Positions 34,484 to 43,745 of a DNA stretch of 64,000 nucleotides are shown here, piece by piece. A model generated the notes under the pieces. It did no database searches. It was not told the origin of the DNA and saw nothing but the letters and a program-made list of their open reading frames with translations. The DNA comes from Tsukamurella paurometabola DSM 20162 (GTDB lineage Bacteria > Actinomycetota > Actinomycetes > Mycobacteriales > Mycobacteriaceae), in contig NC_014158.1 in assembly GCF_000092225.1 (NCBI RefSeq), forward strand, positions 1,612,001-1,676,000. The letters run 5' to 3'. The translations under genes and the position numbers were made by a program. Position 1 is the first letter of the stretch; each line of letters opens with the position of its first letter.

Positions 34484-35622
34484 CAAAGGTGGCCTTGCTC
34501 TCGCACTCCGCGGCACCGTCGGGCGCCGAACTCGCCTGGGCCCGCATGGCCCGGCGGTTCCCGCAGCACGGTATCGAGCCGCTCGCCGTGCTCACCGAAG
34601 CAGGCCCCCTGCAACAGATCCTGGCGGATGCGGGCGTCGAGGCGACCGTCGTCGACACCGGATTCGCGAGCTCATCCGTGTCGATCGCCGGATCCCGTCT
34701 GCGCTGGATCTCCGGTGCGGCGCGGATGGTGCGGGCCGGATGGCGCATCGGCGGCGTTCTGCGGGCAGCGGGCGCCGAGGCCGTGCTCGCCGAGTCGACC
34801 AAAGCGCTGTTGATGGGAACGGTCGCTGCCCGCCGCGCCGGGATCCCGCTGATCTGGCACGTGCACGATCGCATCAGCCCCGACTACTTCGGTCCCGTCG
34901 CCCTCATCCTGCGAGCCCTGGGTCGCGTCGTGGCCCGGGGATTCATCGCGAACAGCCGCACCACCCGCGACACCCTGTGGACCGGCAGCCGGCCGGCCGC
35001 GGTCGTCTACCCCGGCGTCGACCTGACCTCCGTTCCGGGGGGTGCGCCGCAGCGCGCACCCGAAGAGGCGCGTGTGCTGATGCTCGGTCGCTTGGCGCCG
35101 TGGAAGGGGCAGGACCTCGTGCTCGAGGCCCTCGCGAGAACGCGCACCGAGAATGCCGTCCGATTCGTCGGTGGCACGCTCTTCGGCGAGCACGAGTACG
35201 CCGATCAGCTGCGCCGGCGGACCGCCGAGCTGGGACTCGGCGAGCGCGTGGAGTTCGTGGGCAATGTCTCCGAGCCGCTCACCGAGGCCGCCGCCGCCGA
35301 TGTGGTGGTTCACTTCTCTCGCCTCGCCGAGCCCTTCGGCCAGGTGGTCGTCGAGGCGATGGCGGCCCACTGCGCGGTGATCGCCGCGGCGAGCGGAGGC
35401 CCCACCGAGATCATCGACGACGGTGTCGACGGCGTTCTCGTCCCGACCGGTGATCCTGTGCTGCTGGCCGCGGCGATCGACCGGCTGATCGACGACCGGG
35501 ACCTGCGGACCCGGCTCGCCGACAGAGCCGCGGCCCGCGCCGAGGACTTCGGCATCGATACGTCCGCGGAGCAGGCGGCGCATCTGATCCACCGGACGCT
35601 CGACGGACGGCGGCCCCGATGA
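34480..35622 (+). CDS. Glycosyltransferase, GT4 family
   Basis: The 380-residue protein has the GT4 features LLSHSAAPSGAELAWARMAR at the N-terminus, LIWHVHDRISPDYF, VVYPGVDLT at the hinge, a GRLAPWKGQD strand and the donor motif EPFGQVVVE. It is the third GT4 enzyme of the operon and is joined by ATGA overlaps on both sides. The three have low mutual similarity apart from the motifs, so each probably adds a different linkage. Confidence 0.9.
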   Translation: MTKVALLSHSAAPSGAELAWARMARRFPQHGIEPLAVLTEAGPLQQILADAGVEATVVDTGFASSSVSIAGSRLRWISGAARMVRAGWRIGGVLRAAGAEAVLAESTKALLMGTVAARRAGIPLIWHVHDRISPDYFGPVALILRALGRVVARGFIANSRTTRDTLWTGSRPAAVVYPGVDLTSVPGGAPQRAPEEARVLMLGRLAPWKGQDLVLEALARTRTENAVRFVGGTLFGEHEYADQLRRRTAELGLGERVEFVGNVSEPLTEAAAADVVVHFSRLAEPFGQVVVEAMAAHCAVIAAASGGPTEIIDDGVDGVLVPTGDPVLLAAAIDRLIDDRDLRTRLADRAAARAEDFGIDTSAEQAAHLIHRTLDGRRPR

Positions 35623-36860
35623 AGGGCGCAGTAGGCGTGATGCGCGACGTCGCGCTCGTCTCGTTCGGGAAGTACGGCCAGTACCTCATCACCCTCATCA
35701 CGCTACCGCTGTGCGCCCGGCTGCTCGGCCCGTACGGGATGGGTCTTCTGACAGTGGCGCTGTCAACTGTCTTCCTGGGTGCGCTCGTCACCGACCAGGG
35801 CATCACCGCCTTCCTCGCCGCACGGATCGGGGACCCCGGGCTCAGTGAGCTGCGCGGCGCCTACGGCTTGATGCGCGGCACGATGGTGGCGCTCCTCGGC
35901 GGACTCTGCGCGGCGACGCATCTGTTCTCCACATCCGACCTGCTCAACATCGCCACGCTCGGGCTGTTCGGCGGTGCGATCGGCGCCGCCGGGGAGGACT
36001 GGGTTCAGCTGGGGATGAAGCGATTCGGTGTGATCCTGATGCAACAGTCCGTGGGGCGCGCGCTGTATCTGCTCCTGCTCGTGGCGCTGCTACCGATCCG
36101 GCCGACCGCACACGTGGCGGTGCTGTGCATGATCGTCTCGTCGTTGGTGCCGGTGTGCTGGTCGTGGGTCTGGGGGTGCCGCGAACTGGGCCCGCCGGGG
36201 CGCCCCCGCGAGCTCGGAGATCTGTACCGGCTCGGGGCTCCGGTGCTATTGGCCCGGATGCTCGAGAACTCGTACGAGCAGGGAGCTGCGGCCCTCTTCG
36301 CAGGTGCACTGCCGCGGCAGGCGATAGGCCTCTTCAGCGCCTCCGACCGGCCGGTGCAGGCGACCGGTTCGTTGCTCGATGCGGTCGGCTGGACCCTGCT
36401 GCCACGGATGGCCGATCGCAAGCGCATCGGCGCCGACTTCTGGGGAATGGTGCGGCGCATGGTGCTGGTGGTGGCCGGACTCGGCGCGCTCGCCGCCCTG
36501 ATGTTGACGGTGCTGGCGCCCTGGATCGTTCCGATCCTCTTCGGGGCTGAGTTCGCCGACGCGGTGCCGCTGCTCCAAGTCGGGGCGTGGTCACTGCCGG
36601 GAATGGCGGTGGCCTCCTTCGTCGCGACCGCGGTCCTGCCGGTGCTCAGCGACAAGATCGGCGTGGTGGCCGGTGCGGCGACCGGTGCCGTGGTCGCCTT
36701 CATCACGCTCGGCGTCGCCTTCCAGACCCACGCACCGATGACGCTCGTCGTCGGTATCGCGCTCGCGGAGACCGCCGCGGCCACCTTCTATCTCCTCCGC
36801 GCGGAGGCACTGCGCCGTCGCGGAGTCGCGCCGACCCTTGCGGAGGAGACACCGGTATGA
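35619..36860 (+). CDS. Polysaccharide flippase, Wzx-like
   Basis: The 413-residue integral membrane protein has about twelve to fourteen hydrophobic segments with the MOP-superfamily N-terminus ALVSFGKYGQYLITLITLPL and LLGPYGMGLLTVA. These proteins flip undecaprenyl-linked repeat units to the outer face. The second half begins near LYRLGAPVLLARMLENSYEQ, the usual pseudo-repeat. It lies between glycosyltransferases and the polymerase, as expected for a Wzx/Wzy pathway. Confidence 0.88.
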   Translation: MKGAVGVMRDVALVSFGKYGQYLITLITLPLCARLLGPYGMGLLTVALSTVFLGALVTDQGITAFLAARIGDPGLSELRGAYGLMRGTMVALLGGLCAATHLFSTSDLLNIATLGLFGGAIGAAGEDWVQLGMKRFGVILMQQSVGRALYLLLLVALLPIRPTAHVAVLCMIVSSLVPVCWSWVWGCRELGPPGRPRELGDLYRLGAPVLLARMLENSYEQGAAALFAGALPRQAIGLFSASDRPVQATGSLLDAVGWTLLPRMADRKRIGADFWGMVRRMVLVVAGLGALAALMLTVLAPWIVPILFGAEFADAVPLLQVGAWSLPGMAVASFVATAVLPVLSDKIGVVAGAATGAVVAFITLGVAFQTHAPMTLVVGIALAETAAATFYLLRAEALRRRGVAPTLAEETPV

Positions 36861-37861
36861 GGATCCTCTTCGCGGGCGACAACTGGTACGGCAGCAATGC
36901 TCGTTCCCTCGCCGATGGCTTCCGGGCTGCGGGCCATGAGGTCGTCGTCGTCGACACCACCGCCGTGACCGTGCCGACGCGCGGCACGTCGGCGTGGTGG
37001 TACGCCAAACGCACCGGCGAGCGATCGCCGGCCACCGTCGACCGGGTGCATCGCGAGTTGGTGGAATGCGTTGCTGCCCTGCGTCCCGACCTCCTGTTCT
37101 GCTACAAGACGGTGCATCTCGATCAGGCCCGGCTCCTGTCCCTGCCGGTGCCGGTCAAGGTGCACTACAGCGCGGACGATGTGACCAATCCGTACAACAC
37201 CACGCCGGCCTACCTCGAACGCGAGGCCGAGTGGGACGCGGTGATCACCACCAAGGCGCACAACGTGCCCGAGCTGGACGCCCGTGGCGTGCGCCGGGTG
37301 ATCCACGTCTTCAGTGCCTACGACCCCGCCTGGCACCGCCCCGTGGCGCGGCGCGGCCCCGTCCGGTACGCCGCGGGATTCATCGGAGCGATGCGGCCCG
37401 ACCGCACCGAATTCCTGATCCACCTAGCGGGCGAACTCGGTGACCGGTTCTACCTGGCGGGCCCCGGCTGGCGTCGGAACCTCGGAGCCAGGACCAGTGG
37501 CGCCCGGATCGCCGGCCCGCAGTACGGCGAGGAACTTTCGGCCGCGATCGCCACGATCGGCGCCAACCTCGTGCTCCTCAACTCGGATAACCGCGACACC
37601 CACACCTGCCGGACCTTCGAGGTCCCCGCGGCCGCCGGACTCGTCGTGGGCGAGCGCACCGTCGAGCACGAGGCGCTGTTCGACGACGGCCGGGAGGCCT
37701 ACCTCTTCGACAGTCACGAGGAACTCGCCGAGATCCTGCGTCGCTGCACCGCAGCTCCCGACGAGGCCGCCGCGGTCGCCGCGCGCGGCCACCGCAGAAT
37801 CGTCGACGGCGGCCACACCTATCGCGATCGGGCGGAACAGATCCATGCCGCCCTGGGTTGA
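36857..37861 (+). CDS. CgeB-type glycosyltransferase
   Basis: The 334-residue protein resembles CgeB/spore-maturation-type transferases: MRILFAGDNWYGSNARSLAD at the N-terminus, KVHYSADDVTNPYNTTP and TTKAHNVPELDARGVRRV in the middle, and a C-terminal TCRTFEVPAAAGLVVGERT, which is the donor-binding part in the GT1_2 family. It probably adds a terminal or side-chain sugar. ATG 36857 overlaps the flippase stop; its last 17 bases overlap the polymerase start. Confidence 0.8.
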   Translation: MRILFAGDNWYGSNARSLADGFRAAGHEVVVVDTTAVTVPTRGTSAWWYAKRTGERSPATVDRVHRELVECVAALRPDLLFCYKTVHLDQARLLSLPVPVKVHYSADDVTNPYNTTPAYLEREAEWDAVITTKAHNVPELDARGVRRVIHVFSAYDPAWHRPVARRGPVRYAAGFIGAMRPDRTEFLIHLAGELGDRFYLAGPGWRRNLGARTSGARIAGPQYGEELSAAIATIGANLVLLNSDNRDTHTCRTFEVPAAAGLVVGERTVEHEALFDDGREAYLFDSHEELAEILRRCTAAPDEAAAVAARGHRRIVDGGHTYRDRAEQIHAALG

Positions 37862-39326
37862 GGTCACTCCGGGGTGGGCCAGCATCGTGCAGACCGCGAT
37901 CCCCCTGATCGCGCTGGCCCTGGTCGCTGCGGCGGGGCGCGGCGCCCCGCGGGTGCTTTTGCTGATCCAATCGGCGTACTGGACGATCTCGTTCATCGCG
38001 CGCCCGGTCCTGCTGCTGGTGGCCACGCCGGCACCGTCGTTCGGCGACAACATCGCCGATACGCGGCTCTTCCACGCGGGATACGACCGCGGCGTCGCCC
38101 AGGTGCTCCCGCCGGTCGCCTCGGGGCTCTGGATCTACGTGGCCTGCGTCGCCGCCTTCGTCCTGTTCCAACGCCTGCAGTCGCCGGACCGGCGGCCCGA
38201 CGCGGACCTGCCGAAGCAATCGGCCGCCGTGATCGCCACCTTCGCGGTGCTGTGGTGCGTGGGACTGGCCGCCAGGGGCTTCGCGTACCTCACCGGCACC
38301 GTGAGTCGCGCCGGTGAGGTCGCCGCGGCCAATCCCTACCTGGCGATCTTCACCGGGATGGGAGCCATCGGCGCCGTGGCCCTCATCCTCTACCTGCGGC
38401 TGGATTCGCCGTGGTGGACCACCATCGCCATGGCGGTGCTGGTGGGGGGCGAATTCGCGTGGGGTGTGGTGCAGTCGTCGAAGACCCCCTTCATGGGTGC
38501 TCTGATGGCGGTCACGGTGCGTCTGATGCTCACCGGATTCACCAAGACGCGAGCCGTGCTGCTCGCGGTCGGCGGGTTCGGCGCCGTGGGCGTCTTCGGC
38601 GCGCTTCAGGGCCTCAAGGTCGGGGCCACCACCGCGCACCTGACCTCGGGCATCGATGCGCAGTACCCGACCGCATGGGGGCCGCTCCTGCCGCTGATCC
38701 GGCGGTTCGACCTGTTCGAAGCCGCTACCGACAACACTTTCTACCGGGGGCCCGGCTATCTCGACATCTCCGATGTCCTGCTCCGTATGCCGTTGAACCT
38801 GATTCCCGCGCAGCTCGGTGTCGACAAGAAGCTCGCCGGGCCGGACTGGGCGGAGCGGGTGCGCGCCAGTTCCGTCGACATGTCGGGCGTACAGGTCTCG
38901 CTGGCGGAAGGGCACATCAACGAGGGCATCCGGATCGGCGGCACGCAGGGTGTTCTCGTGGAATCGGTCATCATCCTGATGGCCGTCTGGGTCGTATCAC
39001 GCTGCCTGCGTGGGAGATCCGTCCCGGTGCTCACGATGGGGGTGGTTTTCGTCGCCCTCCCCGCCCTGTTCGAGCGGGGCGCGCTGGGGATCTCGGAGGT
39101 CGTGGGCAAGGGGCTGCAGCAGTGTGTGCTCGCCTCGGCGGTCTTTGCAGTTGTATGGTTCACCCGTATTCTGGGGGCGCGTGGTCGCCAGCGCGAACGG
39201 CATGCGTACACCGACGCCAGTGGGGGCGAAGGAGGTGCGCGGTCCGATTGCGGGACTTCGCCTTCGACGCCCAGCCCCGGAGTCGCCGCTCCGGTTCTTG
39301 CGGCAGTACCGAAAGGAATCCCATAG
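37845..39326 (+). CDS. O-antigen-polymerase-like (Wzy) membrane protein
   Basis: The 493-residue protein has about ten hydrophobic helices and one large extracellular loop (about residues 260-365) between IGGFGAVGVFGALQ-like and LVESVIILMAVWVV segments, the architecture of Wzy polymerases. The loop is polar with NTFYRGPGYLDISDVLLR. Primary sequence is poorly conserved in this family, so the call rests on topology and position between transferases and a Wzz-like protein. ATG 37845 lies inside the previous gene. A Ser/Pro/Gly-rich tail of some 40 residues follows the last helix. Confidence 0.78.
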   Translation: MPPWVEVTPGWASIVQTAIPLIALALVAAAGRGAPRVLLLIQSAYWTISFIARPVLLLVATPAPSFGDNIADTRLFHAGYDRGVAQVLPPVASGLWIYVACVAAFVLFQRLQSPDRRPDADLPKQSAAVIATFAVLWCVGLAARGFAYLTGTVSRAGEVAAANPYLAIFTGMGAIGAVALILYLRLDSPWWTTIAMAVLVGGEFAWGVVQSSKTPFMGALMAVTVRLMLTGFTKTRAVLLAVGGFGAVGVFGALQGLKVGATTAHLTSGIDAQYPTAWGPLLPLIRRFDLFEAATDNTFYRGPGYLDISDVLLRMPLNLIPAQLGVDKKLAGPDWAERVRASSVDMSGVQVSLAEGHINEGIRIGGTQGVLVESVIILMAVWVVSRCLRGRSVPVLTMGVVFVALPALFERGALGISEVVGKGLQQCVLASAVFAVVWFTRILGARGRQRERHAYTDASGGEGGARSDCGTSPSTPSPGVAAPVLAAVPKGIP

Positions 39327-40621
39327 TGACGCTCCGTGACGCCACCCAGTTCGCGCGGCGCGGGTGGTGGCTCGTCGTGATCTGCGCGGTCGCCGGAACG
39401 GTGCTCGGCGTCGGGTACGCGCAGTCCAGGCCCGTGGTGTACACCGCGACGGCACAGTCCTACGTGGTGGTGAACAACTCCGGGACCTCGGGCGGCGACA
39501 TGTACAACTCCGTCCAGGCCGCTCAGGCCCGGATGGCCACCTACGCCGAACTCGGTACCTCCCCGAAGATCACCGCCGAGGTCGCCAAAGCGCTGCAGCT
39601 GACGATGAGTCCGGAGGAGATCGCCGCCCAGGTGAAGGTGACCTTCGCCCCGGGGACGTTGTTGCTGCAGTTCACGGCGACCCACCCGTCCGACGTGATC
39701 GCGCAGGGGCTGGCGGGGGAGACCGCACGCCAACTGGCTCGCGAGGTGTCCGAACTCGAACTCCCCAGGCCCGGGTTGCCGCCGTGGGTGCGGCTGCTCC
39801 CCGTGACGGACGGATCCGGGGCCGTCGCATCGGTTGCCCCGGTGTCGAAGTACGGCGCCGCGGGTCTCGCGGTCGGTGTCCTCCTGGGGTGCGCCGCGGC
39901 CTTCGTCCTGATCAGGCTTCGTCCGCGCGTCGCGACGGCCGGCGAACTGGGCGACGACCTCGGCGTCCCGGTCGTGGGCGCCGAGAACGGCGTCGCGGTG
40001 CGCGATACCGTCGTCGCGGCCGCCGGTGCCGCCTCGGCGGAGACCGGTGTGTCGATTCTGGTGTCGGCGGTCGAGGGTGACGCCTGGCCGATGGCGCAGA
40101 CCCTCGCCGAGGATCTGGCCGACACCGATTCCGCAGTGCTGCTGATCGACTGTCGCGCGGTGGGACCCGCGTCCGCCGCCCCGGCGTCGGCGGGCGAGGC
40201 GTCGGAGGGAGCGGAGCCGAGCCTGCGCGCTGCGTTGGCCGCGGGCGTCGACGGCGCTCAGAGTCTTTCCCGGACCCTGGTGCCGGAGGCGGGCACGTTG
40301 ACGGTGCTCCCGTCCGGGGCTCGCTCCGGGGACGCACCGGATTCGACGGTGTCCGATCGCCTCCTGTCACCGCGCGCGCACGACGTGGTGCGCACGCTCG
40401 GCGCGGGCTTCGACTACGTGATCCTCGGCGGCGTGCCGGCGGAATCCCCGGCGCGGTTGGGCGAGAGCGTGCGCCTGGTGGTGGCGCGCCTGGGCACGCG
40501 ATCGCCGGACGGGTACCGCCGGGCCCTCGGGATGAACGAGCCCTCCCGGGCCGGGCACACCGTCGTCGCGGCGCAGTCGAACCCCTGGTGGCAGCGGCTT
40601 CCGATCGGAACCAAGGCGTGA
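39326..40621 (+). CDS. Wzz-type chain-length protein with degenerate BY-kinase domain
   Basis: The 431-residue protein has one membrane helix near the N-terminus (WWLVVICAVAGTVLGVGYAQ), an external part, a second helix (YGAAGLAVGVLLGCAAAFVLI, about 175-195) and a cytosolic nucleotide-binding-like domain. That is the polysaccharide co-polymerase/BY-kinase architecture. However the Walker A position reads SAVEGDAWPMAQTLAEDL without GKS/T, and the Walker A' strand is AVLLIDCRAVG. No C-terminal Tyr cluster is present. It should set chain length without being an active tyrosine kinase. GTG 39326 shares a base with the polymerase stop. Confidence 0.82.
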   Translation: MTLRDATQFARRGWWLVVICAVAGTVLGVGYAQSRPVVYTATAQSYVVVNNSGTSGGDMYNSVQAAQARMATYAELGTSPKITAEVAKALQLTMSPEEIAAQVKVTFAPGTLLLQFTATHPSDVIAQGLAGETARQLAREVSELELPRPGLPPWVRLLPVTDGSGAVASVAPVSKYGAAGLAVGVLLGCAAAFVLIRLRPRVATAGELGDDLGVPVVGAENGVAVRDTVVAAAGAASAETGVSILVSAVEGDAWPMAQTLAEDLADTDSAVLLIDCRAVGPASAAPASAGEASEGAEPSLRAALAAGVDGAQSLSRTLVPEAGTLTVLPSGARSGDAPDSTVSDRLLSPRAHDVVRTLGAGFDYVILGGVPAESPARLGESVRLVVARLGTRSPDGYRRALGMNEPSRAGHTVVAAQSNPWWQRLPIGTKA

Positions 40622-42384
40622 CGGAGGTGACCGAGGAGCAGCGCAACAACGATCGTGCCGCCGCTGGCCCTGTCTCGCACCGCGAAGTGCACACCTACCT
40701 GGGAACGGATCCGGATGCGGTGTTCGGTGCGCTCCATCTGCCCGCTTCGGGCCGCGCCCGGGGATCGGTGCTCCTGCTCCCTTCGCTCGCGAAGGAGCAG
40801 TTCGATGCGACCCGCGGAATGCGGAGGCTCGCCGCACAACTGGCGGACCGGGGGCTCGCCGTCCTCCGCATCGACTACCTCGGTACCGGGGATTCCGCGC
40901 GCTCCGAAGACGGTGATGACGCCGTCGAGGAATGGGTGGCGAGCTGCCGGACCGGCTTGGCCTACCTGCGCGCACTGAACGCCGGGCCGCCCGCCGTCGT
41001 CGGGCTCCGGGCCGGTTGCCTGATGGCCGCCCGCATGCTGACCGAAGGACAAGAGACCGGGCCGGTCGTGCTGTGGGACCCGGTCTCCTCCGGGCGGACT
41101 TTCCTCCGCGAGCAACGGGCCCTGTACCTGATGGCGGTCGGCGCAGACGACCGATCGGCGTCCGGCTCCGTGCCGCTCATCGGAACCACGTTGTCGGCGA
41201 CCGCGGCCGCGGAGCTGTCCGGGCTGCGCCTGGATCCGGAGAAGATCGGCACCGATGGCCGATGGCTGGTGGCGACCCGGCCGGGAGGCGGCGACCGCGG
41301 GGTCGAGGCCTTCGCGACGGCGGTCGACGCGGACCGCCTCGACGTCGAGCACATGGCCGAGTTCGTCCAGCCCTCCGACTACCTCGTGCGCATCCCGGAT
41401 GACGCCATCGACGCGATCACCGACTGGCTCGACACGGCTGCCACCGGTCCGGAGGTTCCCGTCGACCCACCGATCCGCCGGACCGCACGCCTTTCTGACC
41501 CGGCGGGCGGCGAGGTGACCGAGAGCATCGAGTACCTCGGTCCCCATTCACTGTTCAGTATTCGGACGACGCCCCCTGGGCATAGACCGGAACCGGCTGG
41601 GGACGCAGCGCCCGGCGTTCTGTTCTTCGCGACGGCCAACGACACCCATCACGGCCCGAACCGCGAGTGGGTGCGTTTGGCCCGCAGAGTTGCCGGAACC
41701 GGTGTGGTGGCTGTGCGCTTCGATCGCCGCTACGCGGGGGAGTCCGGGGTGGTGCGTCGCGGAGAACGCGCGCACGGCTATTCGGAGGAGGCGTGCGAGG
41801 ACGCCGATACCGCCGCTGCCGCTGCGGATCCGGGCTCGGCGGGACTCGCCGCAGTCGGCGTGTGCTCCGGATCCTGGTTGACGGCGTATCTCGGACGGGA
41901 ATCCCGTTTGGACGCGGCGGTTCTCGTCAACCCCGTGATCTGGTCGTGGCGCACCAAACGGGCGCTGCGCAACGCTGATGGCCCGGACGCGCAGGGGGTG
42001 CCACGGTCCGATCCCGCTTTCCAACGCTCGTTCCGTGGACGGGTGAAGGCCCTGCTGCAGTCCCGGCTTCCCTACCCGGCCTGGCGCCTCCTCGGTATCG
42101 CGGGAATCACCCAGGTACCGGAGGTCCTCCTGCGCCCGCTGGCGGATGCTGATGTGCACACCACGGTGGTCCTCGCGCCGCCGGACGCCGAGTGGTTCAC
42201 CGGACAGCGCGGTGCGGAGGGCCTCCGGAGCCTGAACCGGCGTAGTCCCGCCCCGCGAATCGACATCGTGTCCACCGAATTCGGCGATCATCCCGCCTAC
42301 CACGCCGAGGTTCGCGCGGCGGTCGCGGAATCGGTGCTGCGGTGGTGCAGTGACCGCGGGGCCGTCGGGAGCGACCATGAGTGA
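40618..42384 (+). CDS. Tandem alpha/beta-hydrolase protein
   Basis: The 588-residue protein contains two alpha/beta-hydrolase-like halves, about 25-270 and 300-585. In the first, LRIDYLGTGDSARSED is followed by VVGLRAGCLMAAR, so the nucleophile elbow GxSxG has Arg in place of Ser and this half looks inactive. In the second, AVRFDRRYAGESG is followed by VGVCSGSWLTAYL, with Cys in the elbow, and FGDHPAYH provides a possible catalytic His. Exosortase-associated hydrolases of polysaccharide loci are similar. It may act as an acyltransferase or esterase on the glycan. GTGA overlap with the Wzz gene. Confidence 0.75.
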   Translation: MTEVTEEQRNNDRAAAGPVSHREVHTYLGTDPDAVFGALHLPASGRARGSVLLLPSLAKEQFDATRGMRRLAAQLADRGLAVLRIDYLGTGDSARSEDGDDAVEEWVASCRTGLAYLRALNAGPPAVVGLRAGCLMAARMLTEGQETGPVVLWDPVSSGRTFLREQRALYLMAVGADDRSASGSVPLIGTTLSATAAAELSGLRLDPEKIGTDGRWLVATRPGGGDRGVEAFATAVDADRLDVEHMAEFVQPSDYLVRIPDDAIDAITDWLDTAATGPEVPVDPPIRRTARLSDPAGGEVTESIEYLGPHSLFSIRTTPPGHRPEPAGDAAPGVLFFATANDTHHGPNREWVRLARRVAGTGVVAVRFDRRYAGESGVVRRGERAHGYSEEACEDADTAAAAADPGSAGLAAVGVCSGSWLTAYLGRESRLDAAVLVNPVIWSWRTKRALRNADGPDAQGVPRSDPAFQRSFRGRVKALLQSRLPYPAWRLLGIAGITQVPEVLLRPLADADVHTTVVLAPPDAEWFTGQRGAEGLRSLNRRSPAPRIDIVSTEFGDHPAYHAEVRAAVAESVLRWCSDRGAVGSDHE

Positions 42385-43663
42385 GAGGGAGGCCCAAGGG
42401 CGTGCAGGGGCTCTGAGCCGGCGCCTCCTCCTGGGCCTGGGGGTTGGTGCGGCCGCGACGACCGCCGCTGCCTGTCGCTCGTCCGCCGAGCCCCCGACCC
42501 CCGTGGACCCCGGGCCCGACGGCCGGATCAGCATCGCCTCCTACGGGGCGGTCGGTGACGGGAAGGCCGATGCCACCGCCGCTTTCGATGCGGCGGTCCG
42601 CGCGGCTGCGGGCAGGGCCCCCATCTACGTACCGCCCGGCGCCTACCGCGTGTCCCGCTTTCCCGACCTCCCCGATTTCACGACGATCATCGGCGCCGGT
42701 GCCGACCTCAGCACGGTGGTGTACGACGGCGACGGCACGCTCATCACCCTCCGAGACAAGCACCGCGTCCCCTTCTCCCGCATGGGATTCCATCTGACCG
42801 GACCGAATGGGACGGCGGTGCAGCTCGCGAACTCGTTCCGCTGCTCCTTCGACGCGGTGACGCTCCGTGGAGAACACAACGCCGAGACCGCGCCGCGCTT
42901 CCACGGCCAACGCGGCGTGGTGATGGAGGAGAACACCGGCGGCACCAGTTTCATCAACTCCGATATCAACAACTTCGGGGTGGGCATCACCACGAAGTGC
43001 ATTCAGAACTACGTCACCGCGTGCAAGTTCACTAACAACCGCATCAGCATCCTCGGGACGGGCGCAGACAACAACGCCGGACTCTCGCTCACCAACGTCG
43101 AGCTCGTGGGCACCGGTGACCCGCGGGTCACCGAGATGCACATCCGGGTGGAAGGCGCCGCGAACGACTGGTTCCTCACCAACTGTTGGTTCGAGGGCTG
43201 CGACACCGGCCTGGCCATCGGCGACGCCAACGGCGGACCGGCCCAGCTGGGCCTGGTGAACGTCAAGATCGGTGCCCGGAAGGTGGGGATCGATCTCAGG
43301 TACTGCCGGCAGCCATACCTCGCGAACGTCGCCTTCGATACCGATACCGCCACGACCGCGCCCCCGATCCCAGTGCAGATCGACGGCACGGGCTGCCCGC
43401 AGGGTACTGCCGTCAACCTGATCTCGGGAGCGGCCGAGGACCTCCCGTTGTCCCTCTTCCCGGAGGGATGGATCGTGCAAGGCCGCTACGGCGTCGGTGG
43501 TAGCACCGTGCTCGGTCCGATGCTGATGCGTGCGCCCACCGTCGCCGACTCACCGGCGGCCGGACCGGTGATTCGCAGCGATGACGGGTCCTACTGGCAG
43601 CTTGTCGTCGATGCCCGGGGAGCGCTCAGCACGAAGCCGCTCGGCTCGAAGCCCCCACGATGA
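42377..43663 (+). CDS. Exported beta-helix (pectate-lyase-fold) protein
   Basis: The 428-residue protein starts with a Tat-like signal (LSRRLLLGLGVGAA) and a lipobox TAAAC, so it is probably a lipoprotein. The mature part begins ISIASYGAVGDGKADATAAF and has APIYVPPGAYRVS, the start of the pectate-lyase superfamily parallel beta-helix seen in phage tailspikes and glycan hydrolases. It could trim or bind the polysaccharide made by the operon. It is the last gene of the operon, overlapping the hydrolase by eight bases, and is followed by smc after 82 bases. Confidence 0.82.
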   Translation: MSEREAQGRAGALSRRLLLGLGVGAAATTAAACRSSAEPPTPVDPGPDGRISIASYGAVGDGKADATAAFDAAVRAAAGRAPIYVPPGAYRVSRFPDLPDFTTIIGAGADLSTVVYDGDGTLITLRDKHRVPFSRMGFHLTGPNGTAVQLANSFRCSFDAVTLRGEHNAETAPRFHGQRGVVMEENTGGTSFINSDINNFGVGITTKCIQNYVTACKFTNNRISILGTGADNNAGLSLTNVELVGTGDPRVTEMHIRVEGAANDWFLTNCWFEGCDTGLAIGDANGGPAQLGLVNVKIGARKVGIDLRYCRQPYLANVAFDTDTATTAPPIPVQIDGTGCPQGTAVNLISGAAEDLPLSLFPEGWIVQGRYGVGGSTVLGPMLMRAPTVADSPAAGPVIRSDDGSYWQLVVDARGALSTKPLGSKPPR

Positions 43664-43745
43664 TCACCGCGACACCCACTGACCAGGCGCGCCGAGCGAT
43701 ACCGCGAGGTCGCGACATCCGACAGCCCGGGTATTCTCGACAATC

